Part shown: one piece after another, positions 1-5,700 of the stretch
Layout: each line of letters begins with the position of its first letter
Position numbering within the stretch: the first letter of the stretch is position 1
Assembly (NCBI GenBank): GCA_937983075.1
Contig: CALKAQ010000141.1
Location: 1-7,044 of the forward strand
Direction: 5' to 3'
DNA length: 7,044 nucleotides
Source of the DNA: an uncultured bacterium
Lineage (GTDB): Bacteria; Bacillota; Limnochordia; DTU080; JAAYLA01
The notes under the pieces: model-generated
Database searches by the model: none
What the model was told of the DNA's origin: nothing
The model's input: the letters and a program-made list of their open reading frames with translations, nothing else
Translations under genes and position numbers: made by a program

Positions 1-96
1 GCATCGGCGGCATCTGTCCTCCCTGCATCGGCGGCATCTGTCCTCCCTGCATCGGCGGCACCTGCCCTCCCGGCACCGGCGGCACCTGACCTCCCG
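1..96 (-). repeat. 24-bp tandem repeat encoding GGQ(M/V)PP(M/V)(Q/P), four units in view
   Basis: Four head-to-tail 24-base units lie at 1-24, 25-48, 49-72 and 73-96. The first two are identical, and the third and fourth carry a few substitutions. The unit keeps the reading frame of the CotH-family gene and encodes GGQVPPVP, GGQVPPMQ, GGQMPPMQ and GGQMPPM (residues 599-629). The array continues past the left edge, so its copy number is unknown. Divergence rises toward the inner end of the array, as expected if new copies arise near the outer end. Confidence 0.95.
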
Positions 97-1888
97 GCTC
101 AGCAGGCATTTGGAACATTTGCATTCCCGGCCATTGCCGTGGACCCTCGGTATCCGGGAAGTCCGCAAAGCCTGGGAAGTTCGCACCACCAAACAAATCC
201 CCGCCAGGCAGCAAATTTCGATCTGCAAACGCCCCCATGGGCCCAGGGAACATTCCGGGCGTATCGACCGCAGCCGAATTCATTTCACCGCTCAGCTGCA
301 TCTTCACGTGATCGATGCGCTGAGCGATGAAGGTGAGCAGACTCATCGAGTTGCTGCCCATCATAAAGCCCAGGCCCGGCCCCCGCTGCCCGCCTGCAAA
401 CGGAGCGCCCATACGCTGTCCCGCCGGAGCGCCCACACCGCCGATACCCGGTCCTACGACATCCCCCGCCTGCCGGTTGGACGGATCGCTCGCAGCAAAG
501 CTGGCCCGGTCACCCGCACCCCCAGCAGCTCCGTCGCCCGAACCCTGCGCCGCAGCCAGCTCCGCCCAACCGACCGCCTGGAGGAACTGCTCGTAGGTGT
601 AGAACTTCGTCGGATCCTTCTCCACGTGGGGAGCGATCATCGTCGCAATGCGTGCAATCTCGGCCTCCATCCGTTCCAACGCAAAGGGGCCCGAAATAAA
701 CTCCTCGATGTACCGATGGTAGCGCTCCTTGTACTCGTCTACGGCGAGCAGCTGTCCCAGCAAAGGCCGGCTGGCGAGCGATCCGCCTTGCAGGGGCATG
801 TCAATGCTCAGCGAAACGCTTCCGCCGAACCCGCCGAACGACATGTTGTAGTCCCAAGGCAATATCGTGAACACGCCGTCCTGCTCGTATAAATAGTAGT
901 TGTGCGCGAAATTGCCCACGTAACTGTCCATGTTGACGAGCACCGTATTGACGGCGAAGTAGCGCAAAATCTGGTCGACATTCAAGTAGCGCTCCAAGTC
1001 GGTGCCGCTGTTCAAGGATTTCAACATTGCCATCAACCGCTCTTGCGCCCCGGGCCGCTCATCCGTCATCCGACGCAGTCCGGTGTACACTTGATCACTC
1101 GTGCCCTCCCTAGCGCCGCCCGGAGCGCCGCCGGGAAAACCGCCGGCGAACCCACCGGGAAACCTGCCCGGAAACCCACCTGCACCACCGCCCGCCGGGC
1201 CGAAACCACCGCCGGGAGCACCGCCGGACCCCGTTTCGCCGTCGGCTCCGACGTCATATACCAACGTCGCTCCCGTGTCCGCCTTGTACAACGTACCGTA
1301 GTTGTTTCCGAAATACCGGCGCAGCATGGGCTCTTCGACGCCCTCTACGGTCACGTACAGCCCCCACAGCTCGCCGTTCAAGTACACATTGGCGTAGCCC
1401 ACCGCCGGCGTCGGAATTCCGAATGCGGACAGCAGCTGATACGACAAATATTCCCGCATGAACGACGGGTCGCTGAACGAGTTGTTCAAGTTCAGCTTCG
1501 TCAGGCCCCACAAGGTTTGCGCGTCGATGTACTGGTTGAAGTCGATTTTGAAACTATACCGATTCGAGGCACTGTTCGCCACGGACATGAGGCTGGAATT
1601 GCCCTTGGTCCGCACCCCGACCGTCGAAACGTGCACACCGTCGATGATCACGTCCGCAGGCTTGTACTCTTCCCGCAGCGGATTGGCCAGCATGTCCTCC
1701 AAGTCGGCAGGGTCCATCTCAATGTAAATGTCGATGACACGATCGGCCGGGAAGAAGCGTCTCACGTACTCCGCCCGGGCTAGCTGCGCACCGTCCACCC
1801 ACTCGTTCGGCAGATACATCCCGGCCACAACCAACAGGGCGCCGCACAGAACCATCACAGCGACGATCCGCCACAAGCCCTTGTCCAT
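1..1888 (-). CDS. CotH-family kinase, membrane-anchored, with repeat-rich C-terminal tail (3' end beyond window)
   Basis: I translated this frame by hand: 629 codons with no stop, leaving the window at its left edge. CotH proteins have an atypical protein-kinase fold; Bacillus subtilis CotH phosphorylates spore-coat proteins. Residues 8-25 form a hydrophobic signal anchor after K3 and R7, so the rest should lie outside the membrane; no lipobox is seen. The CotH core spans about residues 50-440. It includes RTKGNSS (93-99), KLNLNNSFSDPSFMREY (131-147), VNMDSYVGNFAHNYYLYE (318-335) and LPWDYN (343-348). D321 and D346 have about the spacing of the two essential aspartates of B. subtilis CotH. 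Residues 213-260 are a Gly/Phe/Pro insertion. From about 441 the tail is Gly/Ala/Met/Pro-rich and ends in 8-residue repeats. It is the last gene of the operon seen here, 11 bases after DUF4956. The family call is firm. The substrate is unknown, and a coat or surface role is inferred. Confidence 0.9.
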   Translation of the reverse strand, partial: MDKGLWRIVAVMVLCGALLVVAGMYLPNEWVDGAQLARAEYVRRFFPADRVIDIYIEMDPADLEDMLANPLREEYKPADVIIDGVHVSTVGVRTKGNSSLMSVANSASNRYSFKIDFNQYIDAQTLWGLTKLNLNNSFSDPSFMREYLSYQLLSAFGIPTPAVGYANVYLNGELWGLYVTVEGVEEPMLRRYFGNNYGTLYKADTGATLVYDVGADGETGSGGAPGGGFGPAGGGAGGFPGRFPGGFAGGFPGGAPGGAREGTSDQVYTGLRRMTDERPGAQERLMAMLKSLNSGTDLERYLNVDQILRYFAVNTVLVNMDSYVGNFAHNYYLYEQDGVFTILPWDYNMSFGGFGGSVSLSIDMPLQGGSLASRPLLGQLLAVDEYKERYHRYIEEFISGPFALERMEAEIARIATMIAPHVEKDPTKFYTYEQFLQAVGWAELAAAQGSGDGAAGGAGDRASFAASDPSNRQAGDVVGPGIGGVGAPAGQRMGAPFAGGQRGPGLGFMMGSNSMSLLTFIAQRIDHVKMQLSGEMNSAAVDTPGMFPGPMGAFADRNLLPGGDLFGGANFPGFADFPDTEGPRQWPGMQMFQMPAEPGGQVPPVPGGQVPPMQGGQMPPMQGGQMPPM

Positions 1889-1894
1889 ACGCTC

Positions 1895-1900
1895 CCTCCT
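1895..1900 (-). promoter_or_regulatory. Ribosome-binding site of the CotH-family gene, overlapping the upstream stop
   Basis: A perfect AGGAGG on the minus strand lies 6 bases before the ATG at 1888. Its first A is the last base of the TGA that ends the DUF4956 gene (TGAGGAGGG). This fixes the CotH start and suggests translational coupling between the two genes. Confidence 0.85.
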
Positions 1901-2595
1901 CACGCCGAAAGTTCGCCGTTGTAGCTCACCAAAACGACGTTATGCACACCCTCCAGCTGCGACAGCTCGTTCACGAAGTCGGTGTTTTCGTCGCGCAGCC
2001 GAACCTCGACCGTCAGCTCCACGTCTTGCCCACTCCGCACCGCCTTCGACCGCACCCCCATCTTCTTGACTTTGGAATGGAGCGCGTTGAGCAGTTCCTT
2101 TTCCGCTGTTCCGTCTGCGCAGTTGGCCACGATCAGATATGGAATGTCGCTCACCGTCCGCGAGCTGAAGATGAGCAAAAGCAAACCGATGACCAACGAA
2201 CCGAAGATAGCCAACATGTAAAGTCCGGCGCCGGTGACGATCCCAACGGAAATGGCCCAGAACAAGTACACGATGTCGATGGGGTCTTTGATCGGCGTGC
2301 GGAACCGAACGATGCTCAAGGCGCCCACCATGCCGAGGGACAAAATGATGTTTGACGTGACCCCCATAATGACCAGAGCCGTAATCAGCGACATGGCCAT
2401 GAGCGACACGTTGAAGTTCTTCGAATAGAGCACGCCGCTGAATGTGCGCTTGTACACAAAATAAATGAAGAGCGAGATCAAGAATGCCACCAAGATCGTG
2501 AGCACGACGTCGGTCAAAGAAAAGCTGGTGATCGAACTCTGCAAGAAGTTCGAGCGAAACAGATCGGAAAACGTAAAACGATCGCCAAAATTCAT
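1900..2595 (-). CDS. DUF4956 domain-containing membrane protein
   Basis: This 231-residue protein matches the DUF4956 family, which often sits beside VTC-domain and CotH-family genes; its biochemical role is unknown to me. Hydrophobic segments lie at about residues 27-48, 63-80, 106-120 and 122-143. Between them is the family signature SLGMVGALSIVRFRTPIKDP (86-105), a Gly-rich stretch followed by conserved Arg residues. The soluble C-terminus (about 150-231) begins DIPYLIVANC. It contains VELTVEVRLRDENTDFVNEL and then GVHNVVLVSYNGEL, a beta-alpha-beta pattern that looks ACT/ferredoxin-like. The ATG at 2595 has GGAGG at 2603-2607 with a 7-base spacer. It is 23 bases after the VTC gene and 11 before the CotH gene. 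I infer that it is the membrane partner of the polymerase, possibly a channel or scaffold; the sequence does not prove this. Confidence 0.88.
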   Translation of the reverse strand: MNFGDRFTFSDLFRSNFLQSSITSFSLTDVVLTILVAFLISLFIYFVYKRTFSGVLYSKNFNVSLMAMSLITALVIMGVTSNIILSLGMVGALSIVRFRTPIKDPIDIVYLFWAISVGIVTGAGLYMLAIFGSLVIGLLLLIFSSRTVSDIPYLIVANCADGTAEKELLNALHSKVKKMGVRSKAVRSGQDVELTVEVRLRDENTDFVNELSQLEGVHNVVLVSYNGELSA

Positions 2596-2618
2596 CGTCT
2601 GCCCTCCCCACGTGGATA

Positions 2619-3299
2619 TCAGCCGAAGCGTCTGCCCAGCGCATATTTGGACACCGAGCTGACCTCTCGACTTCGCAGCTCGATCAAGTTGAGAATGTGG
2701 ATGGGCAAATACCCGTTGTGCTTCACTTCCAAAACCGAAAGGGGCTCGCCCACCATCGGCGTCAGCTTCAGGTCGTAGTTGAGAAAGTCGGTCGAGCGCA
2801 GCCCACCGCGAATGTTGCTGTCAATCGTAATACGGACCCGGCCCGGTTCCCACACGTAAGCCTCCCGATCATATTCCACGATCGTTTTCGGCCGAAACAG
2901 GCCGGTCGCCATCTTCGTATACAGAAGCTGACAAACGGGTTCCGTCCGTTCGAGCAAGAACCGGTACTCGCCCTCGAGAAGCCGGCGGCACTCATCGATG
3001 CTCAAACGCGCCTGGTCTTTGAAACCGAGGTTGCCGCGCTTCACCTTTCTCTCCAAATGAATGACGTCGCTGCCCCGGCCGTACGTGCGTATGCGAAACT
3101 TTTCCCGGTTCAGCTGGCCCGTCAACTTCTCGAACAGCGCCGTATCTTTGTAGTCCTCAAAGTAGATGCTGCGCACCGTATACGTACCGTCCGATCCGGC
3201 GTGACGGTCGCGTGCGAGCGCCGCACCGAGCCGACTGGACAGCACCGCCTTGTCCAACGCATTGATGGGGATCTTTAGCTCATGCCGATATTTGGACAA
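2619..3299 (-). CDS. VTC-domain (polyphosphate polymerase-like) protein
   Basis: With the preferred TTG start this is a 226-residue soluble protein of the VTC family. VTC domains form a tunnel fold; in yeast Vtc4 this domain makes polyphosphate from ATP. The expected charged motifs line up (numbered from the TTG): KYRHELK (3-9), VRSIYFEDYKDT (42-53), KFRIRTYG (67-74), LERKVKRG (81-88), VEYDREAYV (141-149), RVRITIDSNIRGG (154-166), LEVKHNGYLP (190-199) and the terminal SKYALGRRF (217-225). The basic residues and the paired E191/K193 suit binding of a polyanion and metal. There is no SPX domain and no membrane segment, so any membrane link must come from a partner, most simply the DUF4956 protein encoded next. 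An ATG at 3332 would add 11 residues but has no ribosome-binding site. The family is clear; enzymatic activity is inferred. Confidence 0.9.
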   Translation of the reverse strand: MSKYRHELKIPINALDKAVLSSRLGAALARDRHAGSDGTYTVRSIYFEDYKDTALFEKLTGQLNREKFRIRTYGRGSDVIHLERKVKRGNLGFKDQARLSIDECRRLLEGEYRFLLERTEPVCQLLYTKMATGLFRPKTIVEYDREAYVWEPGRVRITIDSNIRGGLRSTDFLNYDLKLTPMVGEPLSVLEVKHNGYLPIHILNLIELRSREVSSVSKYALGRRFG

Positions 3300-3306
3300 G
3301 CCATCG

Positions 3307-3312
3307 CCTCCT
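3307..3312 (-). promoter_or_regulatory. Ribosome-binding site choosing the TTG start of the VTC gene
   Basis: A perfect AGGAGG on the minus strand lies 7 bases before the TTG at 3299-3297. It sits inside the extra coding sequence that would be used from the ATG at 3332, which itself has no Shine-Dalgarno match. The resulting N-terminus, (M)SKYRHELK, begins right at the conserved family motif, as VTC-domain proteins of bacteria commonly do. Confidence 0.8.
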
Positions 3313-3371
3313 CGTCCGGCTGGTGATGTCATGCTGGTGAAGTGTCGAGCTTACATGCCGAATCTTACACC

Positions 3372-3420
3372 CCAAACTGCGGCCAAATCTCCGCTCAAAT
3401 GGGGCAACATTGTGGCAAAT
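3372..3420. promoter_or_regulatory. Phased CAAAY elements in the divergent control region, candidate OmpR-family operator
   Basis: On the plus strand CCAAAC (3372), CCAAAT (3383), TCAAAT (3395), GCAACA (3404) and GCAAAT (3415) follow one another at 11, 12, 9 and 11 bases, averaging 10.75. Direct repeats on one helical face are the usual arrangement for OmpR-family regulators, and one is encoded at 3499. The elements lie just upstream of a TAAGAT (minus strand, 3367-3362) that could be a -10 for the VTC operon. No good -35 precedes it, which would suit an activator-dependent promoter. Function is inferred. Confidence 0.3.
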
Positions 3421-3454
3421 TTGGCTGTGCGGCATGGAGAATGGCGCGGACCGT

Positions 3455-3475
3455 CGAAAAGAGGCACGAAAAGAG
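3455..3475 (+). repeat. Perfect 9-bp direct repeat upstream of the response-regulator gene
   Basis: CGAAAAGAG occurs at 3455-3463 and again at 3467-3475, a 12-base period. It ends 10 bases before the ribosome-binding site of the response regulator. It could be an autoregulatory operator or part of the 5' leader; nothing else in the sequence decides between these. Confidence 0.5.
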
Positions 3476-3485
3476 CCAAACGCGC

Positions 3486-3490
3486 GAGGT
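3486..3490 (+). promoter_or_regulatory. Ribosome-binding site of the response-regulator gene
   Basis: GAGGT lies 8 bases before the ATG at 3499. It selects that start over the in-frame GTG at 3493, which would be only 2 bases away, and over the long open frame reaching back to 3250 that would overlap the divergent VTC gene. Confidence 0.7.
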
Positions 3491-3498
3491 CAGTGTAC

Positions 3499-4191
3499 AT
3501 GGCGGGGAAGCTGATTTACATTGCGGACGACGAGGTGAATATCCTCAATATCATCAAAGTATTCCTGGAGCGGGAAGGCTTCGAGGTGGAAACGTTCACG
3601 AACGGCACGGATCTTCTCGAAGCCCACAAGCGCCGGCCGGCTTCGCTGCTTGTCATCGACATCATGATGCCCGAAATGGACGGCTACACTTTATGTGCGG
3701 CAGTGCGGCAAATCAGTTCGGTGCCCATCATCATCGTTTCCGCCAAAGACACCGAAGCCGACCGCATCGCCGGCCTCACCATCGGCAGCGATGATTATTT
3801 GACGAAGCCTTTCAGCCCCATGGAGCTCGTTGCCCGGGTGAAGGCTCTGCTCCGCCGCGTGGAGATGGACACGAACCAGCAAAGGCTCCGCACGTTGCAG
3901 GTGGCCGATGTCGTAATTGATCCCAACACAAAGACGGTTACATGCCGCGGGCAGGAAGTGCCGCTGACCGGACTCGAGTTTTCGGTTCTGCACTACATGG
4001 TCATGAATCGCTACCGGGCCGTCAGCAGAGCCGAACTCCTGGACGAAGTGTGGGGCTTCGAAACGGTAGTCGAAACCCGAGCCACTGACGACGCCGTAAA
4101 GAGGATCCGGGCCAAGCTGGCGAAAGCCGGTTCCAGCTTGAAAATCGACACCGTCTGGGGATTCGGCTTTCGCGTTCGTGAAAGGGATTAG
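3499..4191 (+). CDS. OmpR-family DNA-binding response regulator
   Basis: This 230-residue protein has the standard two-domain layout and length. The receiver domain (about 4-120) starts KLIYIADDE with acidic residues D10 and D11. It carries the phospho-acceptor D54 in LLVIDIMMPEMDGY, the switch S81 in IIIVSAKD, and K103 in DDYLTKPFSPMEL. The C-terminal winged helix (about 132-228) shows the usual start ADVVIDPNTKTVTCRGQEV, the LTGLEFSVLHYMVMN helix, RAELLDEVWGF, the recognition helix region ATDDAVKRIRAKL, and the wing IDTVWGFGFRV. It should act in the cytoplasm as a transcription factor phosphorylated by the kinase encoded 2 bases downstream. The divergent VTC-DUF4956-CotH operon and its own promoter are the natural targets. 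It is not distinctive enough to assign to a named regulator. Confidence 0.95.
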   Translation: MAGKLIYIADDEVNILNIIKVFLEREGFEVETFTNGTDLLEAHKRRPASLLVIDIMMPEMDGYTLCAAVRQISSVPIIIVSAKDTEADRIAGLTIGSDDYLTKPFSPMELVARVKALLRRVEMDTNQQRLRTLQVADVVIDPNTKTVTCRGQEVPLTGLEFSVLHYMVMNRYRAVSRAELLDEVWGFETVVETRATDDAVKRIRAKLAKAGSSLKIDTVWGFGFRVRERD

Positions 4192-4193
4192 CT

Positions 4194-5648
4194 ATGAAGC
4201 GAAGGAGCCTCACCTGGCGCGTTTTCCAATACAACTTGTTCGTCATTTTGTGCCTGATCGTGCTCACGGGCGTCGCCTTCAACCTCGCGCTGCGTGCATA
4301 CGTAGAGCGTGACACCATCGAGCAGCTGAGCCGCATCGCCGACCGCACGGAAGCAGGAGCCCAGCGGTTCGGGCCGGGTCCGGGCTTTCCCCCTCCTTTG
4401 CCCCGTTCTGACGATCCGTTCTGGTACTACCTGGGACTCGACCGGGCATTGCGTGAACCGTTGAACGTCGTGAACGCCGATTACATCCTGCTCGATCCGA
4501 ACAAACAGATCATCTCCGTCCTGCCGGCGGAGCTCTCCCTGCCCAACACCGCCGAGAACCGGCGGATCGTCGACAAACTGCTCGAGACGGCCGATTTCAC
4601 GAACGAATCCCATGTGCGCCTGCACGTCGACGACACCGAGTATCTGGCTCTCGTCCATCCGGTGACGGGTCTTGTCGGTGTCGGCTGGATCGTCATCTAC
4701 TCGAGCCTGGAACGGTTAAACGAACTGCGTCTGGCCGTAACGCTGATTTTGGCGACGATTTTGCTGTGTGCGGCCGCAATCAGTGCGCTCGTCGCTTCAC
4801 TGCTGTCCAAACGGATCGCGGCTCCCTTCGCCACACTGAGCCGTCACATCCGTTCCATCGCCGACCGCAATTTCGGGCAAAAGATTGACGTACCGGTCGA
4901 CATGGAGCTCGCAGAATTCGTCGATAGCGTAAACACCATGTCAAAACGGCTGCAAAGCTACGACCAAGCCCAGAAGACGTTTCTGCAGAACGTCTCGCAC
5001 GAGTTCCGCACGCCCATCATGGCCATTCAGAGCTATGCCGAGGGGATCAAGCACGGCGTGGTCGATGAGAAAAAGGCTGCCGACGTGATCGTGGAGGAAG
5101 CCCAGCGCCTCACCCACATGGTGGAAGACCTGCTGTACCTCTCCCGCCTCGACGCGCTGGAGGAGCCTTACCGCTTCGAAGTCGTCCCACTGGCTGACGT
5201 CGTACGCCACACCTTGGAGCGGGCCGAAGCGCTGGCGTCCCAAGCGGGCAAAGCGATTGACGTGCCTGCCGGATTGAGTGGTTCAGGCGGAGATGAGCTG
5301 GACGGCATCGGCGAAGTTGTTATCTATGCGGACTCCAACAAGCTGGCCCGGGCCTTGCTCAACGTGCTCACGAACTGCATACGCTACGCCGACAGCCGGG
5401 TGGAAGTGCGCGTGCAGCAGGACGAACCGGGTTGGATCAGCGTGACGATCAGCGACGACGGTCCCGGCATCGCCCCCGACGATCTGCCCCACATCTTCGA
5501 GCGTTTCTACAAGGGGCGGCGCGGCGTGGTAGGCCTGGGGCTTGCGATTACCAAGCACATCGTGGAACGGCACGGCGGCACCATCACGGCGGAGAACAAG
5601 GACAAGGGGGCATTGTTCACGATCCGACTCCCGTTGCAGACGGAATGA
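4194..5648 (+). CDS. HAMP-domain sensor histidine kinase
   Basis: This 484-residue membrane kinase is the partner of the preceding regulator, starting 2 bases after its TAG with AAAGGG at 4181-4186 as a weak ribosome-binding site. Membrane segments at about residues 12-34 and 178-204 enclose an extracytoplasmic sensor region of about 143 residues. That region holds a Pro/Gly stretch GPGPGFPPPLP (60-70) and a possible PAS/Cache-like part (YILLDPNKQIISVLP to GWIVIYSS) that I cannot classify firmly. HAMP covers about 205-257. HisKA has FLQNVSHEFRTPI with the phospho-acceptor H269. The ATPase domain has the N-box LLNVLTNCIRYA (388-399), G1 DDGPGI (421-426), F-box FERFYKG (435-441) and G2 GLGLAI (447-452). 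All catalytic boxes are present. The signal sensed is unknown; phosphate, envelope stress or metal are possibilities from context only. Confidence 0.95.
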   Translation: MKRRSLTWRVFQYNLFVILCLIVLTGVAFNLALRAYVERDTIEQLSRIADRTEAGAQRFGPGPGFPPPLPRSDDPFWYYLGLDRALREPLNVVNADYILLDPNKQIISVLPAELSLPNTAENRRIVDKLLETADFTNESHVRLHVDDTEYLALVHPVTGLVGVGWIVIYSSLERLNELRLAVTLILATILLCAAAISALVASLLSKRIAAPFATLSRHIRSIADRNFGQKIDVPVDMELAEFVDSVNTMSKRLQSYDQAQKTFLQNVSHEFRTPIMAIQSYAEGIKHGVVDEKKAADVIVEEAQRLTHMVEDLLYLSRLDALEEPYRFEVVPLADVVRHTLERAEALASQAGKAIDVPAGLSGSGGDELDGIGEVVIYADSNKLARALLNVLTNCIRYADSRVEVRVQQDEPGWISVTISDDGPGIAPDDLPHIFERFYKGRRGVVGLGLAITKHIVERHGGTITAENKDKGALFTIRLPLQTE

Positions 5649-5671
5649 GGCGGCCGGCGGGAAGGCCTTTT
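5648..5671 (+). terminator. Weak candidate terminator between convergent genes
   Basis: In the 52-base gap between the two convergent stop codons, AGGC (5648-5651) can pair with GCCT (5665-5668), or GGCC (5652-5655) with GGCC (5664-5667). Either is followed by TTTT (5668-5671). The stem is only 4 base pairs and the U-run is short, so this is a tentative call. Confidence 0.3.
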
Positions 5672-5700
5672 CAACGCGAGGACCCTTTCCCCACCCGAGC

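Noticed and set aside
1..96. Tandem array considered as a CRISPR or origin-type repeat
   Set aside because: Units abut without spacers and keep the CotH reading frame as an 8-residue protein repeat.
110..1783. Plus-strand open frames of 260 and 293 codons opposite the CotH gene
   Set aside because: They mirror the GC-rich, repeat-rich CotH coding strand, have Arg/His-rich compositions without motifs, and no convincing ribosome-binding sites.
3350..3370. Two CTTACA direct repeats (3350 and 3364), reminiscent of a Bacillus PhoP box given the polyphosphate link
   Set aside because: The period is 14 bases rather than the about 11 expected for PhoP half-sites, and only two copies are present.
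3410..3442. Possible sigma-A promoter for the response regulator (TTGTGG with GAGAAT)
   Set aside because: The spacing is 21 bases and both hexamers are weak; no other -35/-10 pair on the plus strand is better, so no promoter is called there.
3250..3498. In-frame extension of the response regulator by 83 codons
   Set aside because: It would overlap the divergent VTC gene and use up the control region, and it has no family similarity. The receiver domain begins right at the ATG at 3499, which has its own GAGGT site.
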